A stretch of DNA of 64,000 nt. It comes from JACOTK01 sp963743945 (GTDB lineage: Bacteria > Actinomycetota > Acidimicrobiia > Acidimicrobiales > CADCSY01). Numbering within the stretch: the first letter of the stretch is position 1; every line of letters begins with the position of its first letter. The stretch is from assembly GCA_963743945.1 (NCBI GenBank), contig CAVURO010000008.1, positions 186,001 to 250,000 on the forward strand, given 5' to 3'. Shown here one piece after another: positions 28,621 through 36,683 of the stretch. A program made the position numbers and the translations under genes. The notes below the pieces were generated by a model that had not been told where the DNA came from, did no database searches, and worked only from the letters and a program-made list of their open reading frames with translations.

Positions 28621-29471
28621 CGCTCATCGCGCTTCTGTACGACTCGGGCCCGGGTGTGGGCATGGGTCATCAACGCCGCATGACCGCGCTTGCGTCCGCC
28701 CTCGGGATCTACGAGGTCGACACGCAGCTGAGAGCTTTTGAGAACCGTGATGTGGCGGACATAGCGGTCGTCGACTCGTATCGTATCCGCGCCGATGAAC
28801 CCGGTCTGATCAGTGCAGAGGTCGTTGTGGCCGTCGATGATCTTGATCGTCGGCTGGCCGTTGACCTGCTCGTCGATCCGAACCCCGTGGCGTCGGTCCG
28901 TTTGAGCCAACCGGCGAAACGGTCTCTCGAGGGACCGAGCTACGCGCTCCTTGATCCGAGGATCGTTGACCATGCGATGTCATCGATCGTGGACGAGCCT
29001 CGGACGCTTCTGGTCGCCATGGGAGCGAGCGATGATGCCGGCCTTGGCGCAATGTTGGCAGGTCGGCTCGCGTTCGAACTCCCTGGCTGGTCGATCCGTC
29101 TGGTTGTTGGTCCGTGGGGCAGTCGGGATCTGCCACGGGGCGTGGAGCCGATCACCCGCACCGATGGATTGATCGACGAGTTGGCCCACGCCGACATTGT
29201 CGTGACCGGCGCCGGTGTGACGTTGCTCGAAGCACTCTGTCTGGGCAGGCCGACGCTCGCCATTGTCACCGCCGACAACCAGCGCCGATCGGCCGAAGGC
29301 GCCGCAGCCGTCGGTGCCGCCCTCTTGGTGACGCTTGACGACGTGACGACGCAGGTCACGGCGCTGGCGGAGGACGTTGTCCGGCGTCGTGCTTTGAGCG
29401 CTGTGGCGAGGTCCTACATCGACGGGATGGGGGCCAGTCGTGTCGCCGGGGAAATCCATGCCGGTTTCTGA
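28617..29471 (+). CDS. pseG: UDP-2,4-diacetamido-2,4,6-trideoxy-beta-L-altropyranose hydrolase
   Basis: PseG removes UDP from the C1 position before the PseI condensation. The protein is a GT-B-like fold of 284 residues: LYDSGPGVGMGHQRRM contains the G-X-GH loop with the catalytic histidine, VAVDDLDRR is in the middle, and VTGAGVTLLEALCLGRP together with IVTADNQRRSAEGA resembles the MurG-like nucleotide site. It is more divergent than the other pse products, so the name rests partly on context. Its ATG overlaps the pseI stop by four bases. Confidence 0.85.
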   Translation: MTLIALLYDSGPGVGMGHQRRMTALASALGIYEVDTQLRAFENRDVADIAVVDSYRIRADEPGLISAEVVVAVDDLDRRLAVDLLVDPNPVASVRLSQPAKRSLEGPSYALLDPRIVDHAMSSIVDEPRTLLVAMGASDDAGLGAMLAGRLAFELPGWSIRLVVGPWGSRDLPRGVEPITRTDGLIDELAHADIVVTGAGVTLLEALCLGRPTLAIVTADNQRRSAEGAAAVGAALLVTLDDVTTQVTALAEDVVRRRALSAVARSYIDGMGASRVAGEIHAGF

Positions 29472-30618
29472 GGGAGTGGTTTGCGTCGTCCAGGCCCGGA
29501 TGGGGTCGTCCCGACTGCCCGGGAAGGTGCTCGCCGACCTCGCCGGCAGGCCGATGCTGCGATTCCAACTCGACCGACTGCGGGATCTGGATGCCGTCGA
29601 GCTCGTCGTGGCGACCAGCACCCTTGCCCGAGATGACGCGATCGTCGATGTCGCCGAGCAGGCAGGCGCCATGGTCGTGCGCGGCGACGAGCATGATGTG
29701 CTTGACCGGTTCCTGGCCGTCCTTGATCAAGTCCCGGCGGAAACCGTGATCCGCCTGACCGGTGACTGTCCCCTGTCGGACCCGGGAGTCATCGCGTTGG
29801 TGGTGGCACGACACCGTGAACGTGGTGCCGACTACACATCGAACACCTTGCCTCGCACGTTTCCCAAAGGCCTCGATGTCGAGGTGATGAGCGCCGATGC
29901 CCTGCGCACGGCCGCAGCGGAAGCCTCCCGGCTGTTCGAGCGCGAACACGTCACCCCATTTCTTTACCGCCATCCCGAACGGTTTCGTCTGGCAAGTCTC
30001 ACAACGCCCGAGCTCCTCGGCGATGAACGATGGACGGTTGACACTCCCGAGGATCTCTCGTTTGTCCGTGACCTCGTCGGGAAGATGGCGCCGGCCACTC
30101 ACTTCACGTGGCAGGCGGCTCTTGCCGTCGTCGGGGCACGACACGGCGCCGGCCCGGGGCAACTCCGTCTACGTCCGGCGGTCGCCGATGACCGGGATCG
30201 GCTGCTCGGATGGCGGAATGACCCGGTGTCGGTGCAATGCAGCGAAACGGGACGCGAGGTCCGGCCTGATGAGCACCGAGCTTGGTATGCAGCGAAGCTT
30301 GATGACCCGGGAACCCGTATCTGGATAGGAGAAGTCGACGGCGTCGCTATGGGCATGATCCGCCTCGATGTCCGTGCAGCCGAAGGACGGGTGAGCATCG
30401 CCCTTGACCCGAATCACCGTCGAAGGGGACTGGGTGGACAGCTGCTGGAGCGCACCCAAGAGCTTTTGGCGGGAGATTTTCAGCTTGACTGCCTCGTCGC
30501 CCGTGTTGCGAAGGGCAACGTTGCCTCCAGGCATTTGTTTGCCAACTGCCATTTTCATGAGACCGACCAAGACCCCGATTTCCTGGATCTTCGATGGATC
30601 AATCGACCCGATCGTTAG
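29458..30618 (+). CDS. Fusion: pseudaminic acid cytidylyltransferase (SpsF/PseF-type) + GNAT acetyltransferase (PseH-like)
   Basis: Two domains in one 386-residue chain. The N-terminal part, to about residue 235, is a SpsF-type cytidylyltransferase with VVQARMGSSRLPGKVL, VIRLTGDCPLSDP and FPKGLDVEVMSADAL; it would activate pseudaminic acid with CMP. The C-terminal part is a GNAT N-acetyltransferase: QLRLRPAVADDRDRLLGWRN opens it and LDPNHRRRGLGGQLL is the acetyl-CoA loop. PseH acetylates the 4-amino group of the PseC product. The ATG at 29458 has GGGGAAA upstream and overlaps pseG by 14 bases. The fusion would join a middle and the last step of the pathway in one protein. Confidence 0.87.
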   Translation: MPVSEGVVCVVQARMGSSRLPGKVLADLAGRPMLRFQLDRLRDLDAVELVVATSTLARDDAIVDVAEQAGAMVVRGDEHDVLDRFLAVLDQVPAETVIRLTGDCPLSDPGVIALVVARHRERGADYTSNTLPRTFPKGLDVEVMSADALRTAAAEASRLFEREHVTPFLYRHPERFRLASLTTPELLGDERWTVDTPEDLSFVRDLVGKMAPATHFTWQAALAVVGARHGAGPGQLRLRPAVADDRDRLLGWRNDPVSVQCSETGREVRPDEHRAWYAAKLDDPGTRIWIGEVDGVAMGMIRLDVRAAEGRVSIALDPNHRRRGLGGQLLERTQELLAGDFQLDCLVARVAKGNVASRHLFANCHFHETDQDPDFLDLRWINRPDR

Positions 30619-30661
30619 GCCGGCCCGCCACAAGCCCGATGCTCATTCTCTGGAAGGAACC

Positions 30662-31822
30662 ATGATTCGTTACTGTCGTCATTGTGTGATGCCTGAGACC
30701 AAGCCCGACATTCTCTTTGATGATGAGGGTGTCTGCAGTGCCTGCCGACACTACGAAAATCGATCACAGATAGACTTCAGGGCACACGGACTCGAACTCC
30801 AGTCCATTCTGGAGCGGTATCGGATCCCTCAGGGAGCGAACTACGACTGCCTGATTCCTGTCAGTGGCGGCAAGGACAGCACTTATCAGGTGATACGCAT
30901 GAAAGAGATGGGTATGAACCCACTCTGTGTCACAGCTACGACGGATAAGCTCACCGCCATAGGTCGAAGAAATATTGAGAACATTAAAGGTCTTGGTGTA
31001 GACTACGTTGAGGTCAGTGTTAATCCCATTGCTCGGCGTAGGATCAATAGATTGGCCCTCAGGCAGGTTGGCGATATTTCCTGGCCTGAGCACGTGACGA
31101 TATTTACCATCCCCATCCGCATTGCTGTCCAGATGAAGATTCCCTTGATTGTCTGGGGTGAGAATTCTCAGAACGAATACGGTGGCCCAGCCGCTTCAGC
31201 AAAGAACAATACCCTGAATCGTAGATGGCTTGAAGAATTTGGTGGCTTACTTGGACTCAGGGTGTCTGACCTGATTGGTCAAGACGGTATTGAGCAAAGG
31301 GACTTGATTCAGTATATCTACCCGGACGATGACGAGCTTCTTCACGTTGGTGTCACAGGGATCTTCCTCGGGTACTACCTGCCCTGGGACGGGTGGTCGA
31401 ATGCCCTTATCAGCCAAGCATACGGGTTCGAGAGCTATCCAAAGCTTGTTGAGGGCTCTCTTGCAAGTTATGAGAACCTTGACAATGCTCAGACCGGAAT
31501 CCATGACTACTTCAAATTCATCAAGTATGGTTTCGGTCGGGCAACAGATATAGCCTGTAGCCAGATCCGGAGAGACCGCCTTTCGCGGGAAGACGGCATA
31601 CGTTTGGTGCGAATGCATGATGGGAAATTCCCTCAGGCCTACCTAGGGTATTCGTTGAAAGAGATTCTCAGTGATATCGAGGTGTCGTTAGATGAGTTCT
31701 GCGATATCTGTGACCGATTCACGAACAAGAAGCTCTTCCTTACAGATCGACATGGTGTCCTCGTTCGAGACCAAGAGGGTAATCTTACGAAGACAAACTA
31801 CGACAATGAAGATGACCGATGA
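30662..31822 (+). CDS. N-acetyl sugar amidotransferase (PseA/WbpG family)
   Basis: A 386-residue ATP-dependent amidotransferase. Cysteines 5, 8, 25 and 28 (CRHC and CSAC) form a zinc knuckle, and PVSGGKDST at 66-74 is the PP-loop. WGENSQNEYGGP and LPWDGWSNALIS are conserved in WbpG/PseA proteins. These enzymes turn an acetamido group into an acetamidino group, using ammonia from HisH/HisF. The ATG at 30662 has GGAAGGAA three to ten bases upstream. Its stop overlaps the hisH start. The gene and its partner are AT-richer than the pse genes before them, suggesting a separate origin. Confidence 0.9.
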   Translation: MIRYCRHCVMPETKPDILFDDEGVCSACRHYENRSQIDFRAHGLELQSILERYRIPQGANYDCLIPVSGGKDSTYQVIRMKEMGMNPLCVTATTDKLTAIGRRNIENIKGLGVDYVEVSVNPIARRRINRLALRQVGDISWPEHVTIFTIPIRIAVQMKIPLIVWGENSQNEYGGPAASAKNNTLNRRWLEEFGGLLGLRVSDLIGQDGIEQRDLIQYIYPDDDELLHVGVTGIFLGYYLPWDGWSNALISQAYGFESYPKLVEGSLASYENLDNAQTGIHDYFKFIKYGFGRATDIACSQIRRDRLSREDGIRLVRMHDGKFPQAYLGYSLKEILSDIEVSLDEFCDICDRFTNKKLFLTDRHGVLVRDQEGNLTKTNYDNEDDR

Positions 31823-32436
31823 ACAACGTAACGATCATTGATTCAGGAATCTGCAATATCGACTCCATACGGCGTGCTGTTGAGGAATGTGGTGGACGAG
31901 CCAATGTAACCAATAATCCGAGCACGCTTGGCAACAGCGATCGCATCATTCTCCCGGGTGTAGGCTCTTTTCCGGATGCCGTACGGGCACTGCGCTCTCG
32001 GGACCTTGACCGAGCGATTGCCGAGGAAGTGATGAACTTCAGCCTTCCCTTCTTGGGGATCTGTCTCGGCATGCAACTGCTCGCTTCAATAGGCGAAGAA
32101 GGTGAGATCATCGATGGCTTCAATTGGATTCCAGGAATTGTTCGTCGTTTAGAGAAGAAGGAGGATAGCGAAAGGGTTCCACATGTAGGCTGGAACGAGG
32201 TATACCCAACTCGTGAAAGCCCGCTTTTCTCCGGCATCCCGGATGGATCAGATTTCTATTTTACACATAGCTATCACTTTGAATGTACCGATAGCTCTCA
32301 TGTGCTCGCCACCACCCCCTACTGTGGGACATTTACCTCTGCAATCGAGAAGGGCCCTATTTTGGGAGTTCAATTTCACCCCGAGAAGAGCCAGAAATAT
32401 GGCATGAAGCTTCTGAGTAACTTCTTATTGGTTTAG
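31819..32436 (+). CDS. hisH: Glutamine amidotransferase subunit HisH (glycan amidotransferase partner)
   Basis: A class I glutaminase of 205 residues that releases ammonia from glutamine. FLGICLGMQLL carries the nucleophile Cys82, and GVQFHPEKSQ holds the catalytic His and Glu. VGWNEVYP and FTHSYHFEC are HisH-type segments. The gene is sandwiched between a PseA/WbpG protein and an altered HisF, with a four-base overlap upstream and nine bases downstream. No other histidine biosynthesis gene is near. It therefore most likely feeds the sugar amidotransferase, as proposed for P. aeruginosa WbpG-HisH-HisF. Confidence 0.9.
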   Translation: MNNVTIIDSGICNIDSIRRAVEECGGRANVTNNPSTLGNSDRIILPGVGSFPDAVRALRSRDLDRAIAEEVMNFSLPFLGICLGMQLLASIGEEGEIIDGFNWIPGIVRRLEKKEDSERVPHVGWNEVYPTRESPLFSGIPDGSDFYFTHSYHFECTDSSHVLATTPYCGTFTSAIEKGPILGVQFHPEKSQKYGMKLLSNFLLV

Positions 32437-32445
32437 GAATCACCA

Positions 32446-33219
32446 ATGCTCAAGACGAGAATCATTCCAACCTTGTTGTACCGAGACTTTGGCTTGGTCA
32501 AGGGCATGAAGTTCGACTCCAGACGAGCGGTGGGCAGCCCCATGCAGGCCATCAAGGTTTACAACCTCCGGTCCGTCGATGAGCTCGTTTTTCTGGATGT
32601 GACTGCAACACAACAAGGGAGAGGCCCCGACTTCGGGTTGATCGACGACCTTGCCGACGATTGCTTCATGCCGCTGGCTGTGGGTGGAGGGGTTCGAACT
32701 GCCGACGATGTCGAGAAGCTGCTTCAGGTAGGGGCAGACAAGGTTGTCCTGAATACCGCGGTTATCGAGGACCCGTCCATTCTCGGCGACATGGCTCAAC
32801 GCTTTGGTTCGCAGTGTATTGTTGTTTCGATTGATACGAAGCTTGACGACGCAAAACGATCAGACGCAAAACGATCAAAGGTATGGACCCGTTCCGGGAC
32901 GGTGGCAACGCCGTGGGATCCTGTACGGCTTGCCAGGGAAGTGGAAGACCTGGGGGCAGGTGAGATTCTTCTCACGTCCATTGACCGGGACGGGACGATG
33001 GAGGGTTACGATCTTGAGACTCTCCATAACGTGAGCAGCGAGGTGTCGATTCCGGTTATCGCCTCAGGAGGAGCGGGTACCTACGATGACATGAGGGCCG
33101 CCATCCAAGATGGGCTTGCGTCAGCAGTGGCAGCTGCCAGCATGTTTCATTTTACGGAGCAAACTCCGCTGGAGGCGAAACTCTATCTTGACCGGTCCGG
33201 GATTCCCGTTCGTTTTTGA
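32446..33219 (+). CDS. hisF: HisF-like ammonia-channel subunit (catalytic Asp11 replaced)
   Basis: A 257-residue TIM barrel colinear with HisF: DELVFLDVTA, LAVGGGVRTADDV, VVSIDTK, GAGEILLTSIDRDG and IASGGAG are all in place. The N-terminus reads RIIPTLLYRDFGLVKG where bona fide HisF has RIIACLDVKDG; the catalytic Asp11 is a leucine, while the Asp of VSIDTK is kept. The barrel probably no longer makes imidazole glycerol phosphate and only conducts ammonia from HisH to the sugar amidotransferase. A 15-base direct duplication adds DAKRS after the SIDTK strand. It is followed by the methylase gene after 17 bases. Confidence 0.9.
   Translation: MLKTRIIPTLLYRDFGLVKGMKFDSRRAVGSPMQAIKVYNLRSVDELVFLDVTATQQGRGPDFGLIDDLADDCFMPLAVGGGVRTADDVEKLLQVGADKVVLNTAVIEDPSILGDMAQRFGSQCIVVSIDTKLDDAKRSDAKRSKVWTRSGTVATPWDPVRLAREVEDLGAGEILLTSIDRDGTMEGYDLETLHNVSSEVSIPVIASGGAGTYDDMRAAIQDGLASAVAAASMFHFTEQTPLEAKLYLDRSGIPVRF
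32848..32877 (+). repeat. 15-bp in-frame tandem duplication in hisF
   Basis: The unit GACGCAAAACGATCA is present twice in direct succession and adds five residues (DAKRS) to a loop following beta-strand 5 of the barrel. Identity between the copies is complete, so the duplication looks recent. Confidence 0.8.
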
Positions 33220-33236
33220 AAGAGAGGCCTGAGCAG

Positions 33237-33881
33237 ATGCCATCGAATTCAGAGGTAGAACGATTGGAACAAATGTGGGGGGGTGGGTTCGGGGACGACT
33301 ATGTCGATAGGAATATGGATTCGTACGATCATCGAGCCCCATTTTGGGATGCATTAATTGATGACATTCAGCCCCGATCCGTGCTTGAAGTCGGCTGTAA
33401 TATTGGCGGAAATCTTCAATGGATCAGCAAACGGTTGTATCCCGGCGACGTCTATGGAGTCGACGTCAACCAGAAGGCCTTGTCGACCCTTCATAAGCGA
33501 CTTCCGGATGTCAATGCCCTTCGGAGCCCAGCGCGGAACCTCCCCTTCCGTGATCGGTGGTTCGACCTCGTCCTTACCATGGGGGTATTGATTCACCAGC
33601 CTGACACAACGCTGCCGCTGGTCATGTCCGAGATGGTTCGCTGCTCGAGCAACTGGGTGCTGTGTGGCGAGTACTACGCAGATGAAACTCTCGAGGTGCC
33701 CTATCGTGGAGAGACCGGCGCTCTGTTCAAACGTGATTACGGGCGACTGTTTGCCGAGTTGTTTCCCGAGCTCGAGCCGGTGAAGCAAGGCTATCTGGGC
33801 AGGGACTCCGGTTGGGACGATGTGACGTGGTGGCTGTTCAGGAAAGTCGACCGAGGCGCCAGTCCAGGGCCCTCCAGCTGA
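33237..33881 (+). CDS. Pseudaminic acid biosynthesis-associated methylase
   Basis: A 214-residue class I methyltransferase. SVLEVGCNIGGNLQWI is the SAM loop and YGVDVNQKAL the ribose-binding acid; LTMGVLIHQP is motif IV. Early residues RLEQMWGGGFGDDYVDRN match a family of methylases found beside pseudaminic acid genes. It is last in the pse/amidotransferase unit. The ATG at 33237 is preferred; an upstream TTG overlapping hisF would add seven residues. It converges on the carboxylase gene with seven bases between stops. It may O-methylate the finished nonulosonic acid. Confidence 0.85.
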   Translation: MPSNSEVERLEQMWGGGFGDDYVDRNMDSYDHRAPFWDALIDDIQPRSVLEVGCNIGGNLQWISKRLYPGDVYGVDVNQKALSTLHKRLPDVNALRSPARNLPFRDRWFDLVLTMGVLIHQPDTTLPLVMSEMVRCSSNWVLCGEYYADETLEVPYRGETGALFKRDYGRLFAELFPELEPVKQGYLGRDSGWDDVTWWLFRKVDRGASPGPSS

Positions 33882-33888
33882 GCGAAGG

Positions 33889-35662
33889 TCAGGAGATCAC
33901 GACGAGCACGTCACCGCCCCCGACGGTTTGGCCTGCCTCGACCTTGATCTCGGCCACCGTGCCGCTCTTGTCGGCCTCGATCTGATTCTCCATCTTCATG
34001 GCCTCCAGCACGCAGACGGCCTGACCGGCCTCGACGGTGTCGCCGACCTGAACGAGCACCTTGACGATGGTGCCCTGCATGGGCGCGGCCACCTGTCCCG
34101 CTCCGCCGCCTCCGCCCGAGGAGCTCACGCTCACGCCTCCGGACCGTGGCCTGGGTCTGGCGCCCCTCGCCCCCGCCCGAGACGACCTGGCCCTCGGGCA
34201 CCCACATGGCGACCTTGAAGCGACGTCCGTTCACCTCGACGTCGACATCCCGGCGAACACGTGGCTCGGTGTCGTCGTCGGCGTCCACGGTCGCCGATGC
34301 CGGTGAGTCGATTCCGGAGAGGTCGAGCGTCTCCTCGATCCATTTGGTGGAGTGGACGGCCGAGGCAAAATCAGGATGCGAGAGGATCAGCTTGTGCGCG
34401 GGAATGGTGGTCGCGACACCCTCGATCCTCAACTCGTCGAGTGCTCGCAACATGCGTGCTCGGGCCTGGTCGCGATCAGGCGCCCACACCACCAGCTTGC
34501 CCATGAGGTTGTCGTAGTACTGGCTGATCTCGTCGCCCGCCTCGTAACCGCTGTCCAGGCGGGTCCACGGCCCGTTCGGCACGGTCATCCGGGTGATGCG
34601 GCCGGGCGAGGGCAGGAAACGTCCGCCGGCGGGATCCTCCGCGTTGATGCGGCACTCGATGCTGTGGCCACGGCACACCATGTCGGCCTGGGTGAACGAC
34701 AGGGGCTCTCCCGATGCGATGCGAATCTGCTCGGCGACAAGATCGAGACCGCTGACCATCTCGGTGACGGGGTGCTCGACCTGCAGCCGCGTGTTCATCT
34801 CGAGGAAGTAGAACCGGCCGTCCTCGTAGAGGAACTCGACGGTGCCTGCGTTCACGTAGCCGCAAGCCTTGGCCACTCGCACCGCCGCTTCGCCCATCGC
34901 CTGGCGGACCTCGTCGGGAAAGTTCGGCGCCGGGCTCTCCTCGACCAACTTCTGGTGGCGCCGCTGAGCCGAGCAGTCGCGCTCGCCGATCCACGCGACG
35001 TTGCCGTGCATGTCGGCCAGGATCTGCATCTCGATGTGACGTGGCCAGGTCAGATAGCGCTCCAGATAGACCTCGTCACGACCGAAGTAGGCGAGGGCCT
35101 CTCGGCGGGCCGATTCGAGCGCCTCGGGAGCCGCCTCGGCGTCGGCGACGACCTTCATGCCGCGGCCACCTCCGCCGTAGGCGGCCTTGATGGCCACGGG
35201 CCACCCGTGGATGTCGCCGAAGGCCACCACCTCATCGACGGACGTGAGGGGTTCGGCCGTGCCGGGGACGCCGGGAACCTGGGCCTCGCCGGCGGCGATG
35301 CGTGAGCTGATCTTGTCGCCCATGACCTCGATGGCCTCGGGCGGCGGACCGATGAAGGCGACGCCTTCGGCGGCGATGGCACGAGCGAAGTCCGTGTTCT
35401 CCGAGAAGAACCCGTAGCCGGGATGGACGGCGTCGGCGCCCGAGGTGCGAATGATGTTGAGAATGGCCTCGGTGTTGAGGTAGCTCTCGGCCGTGGTCTG
35501 TCCGCCGAGTGCGTAGGCCTCGTCGGCGAGGCGCACGTGCAGGGCATCGCGGTCGAGCTCCGAGTAGACGGCGACGGTGGCGATGCCCAGCTCTCGACAG
35601 GTGCGAATGATGCGCACGGCGATCTCACCCCGGTTGGCGATGAGTACTTTCGTGATGGACAT
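33889..35662 (-). CDS. Acetyl/propionyl-CoA carboxylase alpha subunit: biotin carboxylase + biotin carrier (frameshifted near 34170)
   Basis: The first 450 residues are biotin carboxylase: KVLIANRGEIAVRIIRTC at the start, AYGGGGRGMKVV for ATP, FLEMNTRLQVEHPVTE and SIECRINAEDP. The C-terminal biotinyl domain has EAMKMENQIEADKSG with the biotinylated lysine, but lies in another frame. The break is near VVSGGG; removing one C from the CCCCC run at 34170-34174 joins the parts through ARGARPRPRSGGVSVSS and gives 591 codons. The fused layout is that of actinobacterial AccA subunits, which partner with a separate carboxyltransferase beta subunit not present here. The ATG at 35662 has GGAG nearby. 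The adjacent birA would biotinylate it. Confidence 0.9.
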
Positions 35663-35809
35663 GCCACTCCGTTTCGTCAGGAACGAGCCGATCGAACCGG
35701 GTCAACAGGGCGACCCGCGCGATCGGACCACGTTAGTAGGGCGCATGTGCGCTCGAAGACCCGAGCGAGATGAGCTCGCAGGCCCACCTCCCGGATGTGC
35801 GCGCAGGCC

Positions 35810-35815
35810 TATCGT
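35810..35815 (+). promoter_or_regulatory. putative -10 element (TATCGT), leaderless type
   Basis: TATCGT ends six bases before the GTG at 35822. It supports that GTG rather than the ATG at 35795 as the birA start, because the hexamer lies inside the longer frame. Confidence 0.45.
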
Positions 35816-35821
35816 TGGACC

Positions 35822-36619
35822 GTGACGAGTTGGGAGCAGATCATCGTGCCGCGGACTCGCTTCACCGACGTGCGTCGAGTGGCCGAGATCGATTCGACGA
35901 ACGTGCGGCTTCTCGCCATGGCCAAGGAGGGTGTGCCCGAGGGGACGGTGCTCGTGGCCGACCACCAGCTGGCGGGGAGGGGTCGTCTCGGACGGACGTG
36001 GCAGGCGCCTCCCGGCGCGTCCTTGTTGGTGTCGGTGCTCATTCGCCCGTCCGTCGTGCCTGCACGGGCCCATCTGTTCACGATCGCCGCGGCGCTCGCC
36101 GCGGCCGATGCGTGCTCGGAGTTGGCCGGCGTCCGTCCGGATCTGAAATGGCCGAACGACCTCGTCGTCGGAGGGGGGGCCGAGACACGGAAGTTGGCGG
36201 GGCTGTTGGCCGAGTCGGTCATCGGCGACGGTCAGTTGCGCGGGCTCGTGGTGGGGATGGGCCTCAACGTCAGTTGGCCCACCGAGTTGCCCGACGATCT
36301 CGCCGGAATCGCGGTGGCGCTCAACCATCTGAGCGAGGTGCGGGTCGACCGGATCGAGTTGTTGGTGCGCTGGTTGGAGCTCTTCGACGAGGCGTACGGG
36401 CGTCTCGTCGCCCCGGGCGGGAGGGGCGCGGCGATGCTCCTCGCCCGGTATCGGGACACCTGTGCCACCTTGGGCCGGGAGGTTCGCGTCGAGGTGGCCG
36501 ATCGTGTTCTCGAGGGGCTGGCCGTCGACGTCAGCGATGACGGCCACCTGTTGGTGGAGGTCGGTCCCGATCTCGTCGAGGTGGCTGCGGGCGACGTCGT
36601 GCACGTGAGGCCGACCTGA
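35822..36619 (+). CDS. birA: Biotin--[acetyl-CoA-carboxylase] ligase
   Basis: BirA activates biotin with ATP and attaches it to the carrier lysine. The catalytic domain begins RRVAEIDSTN; GRGRLGRTW at residues 52-60 is the biotinyl-AMP binding loop, KWPNDL at 109-114 and GLVVGMGLNVSW complete the active site. No N-terminal DNA-binding domain is present, so it is a class I enzyme without repressor function. The C-terminal SH3-like domain ends with VAAGDVVHV. The gene is divergent from the carboxylase subunit it should modify. The 64-base spacer to the convergent pabC holds only a weak hairpin. Confidence 0.9.
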   Translation: MTSWEQIIVPRTRFTDVRRVAEIDSTNVRLLAMAKEGVPEGTVLVADHQLAGRGRLGRTWQAPPGASLLVSVLIRPSVVPARAHLFTIAAALAAADACSELAGVRPDLKWPNDLVVGGGAETRKLAGLLAESVIGDGQLRGLVVGMGLNVSWPTELPDDLAGIAVALNHLSEVRVDRIELLVRWLELFDEAYGRLVAPGGRGAAMLLARYRDTCATLGREVRVEVADRVLEGLAVDVSDDGHLLVEVGPDLVEVAAGDVVHVRPT

Positions 36620-36683
36620 GGGATTGCGGGATCTCGACGAACAACTCGCCGATTCGCCGAGGCCCGCCCCTTCGAGGGCCCGC

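Noticed and set aside
31819..33219. hisH-hisF as part of histidine biosynthesis
   Set aside because: No other his gene is near, the HisF catalytic Asp11 is replaced, and a WbpG/PseA amidotransferase is coupled to hisH.
35795..35821. Upstream ATG as birA start
   Set aside because: It lacks a ribosome-binding site, and the TATCGT hexamer with six-base spacing points to the GTG at 35822.
36668..36678. CCCT-TCG-AGGG hairpin between convergent birA and pabC as a terminator
   Set aside because: The stem has only four pairs with no T-run; too weak to support.
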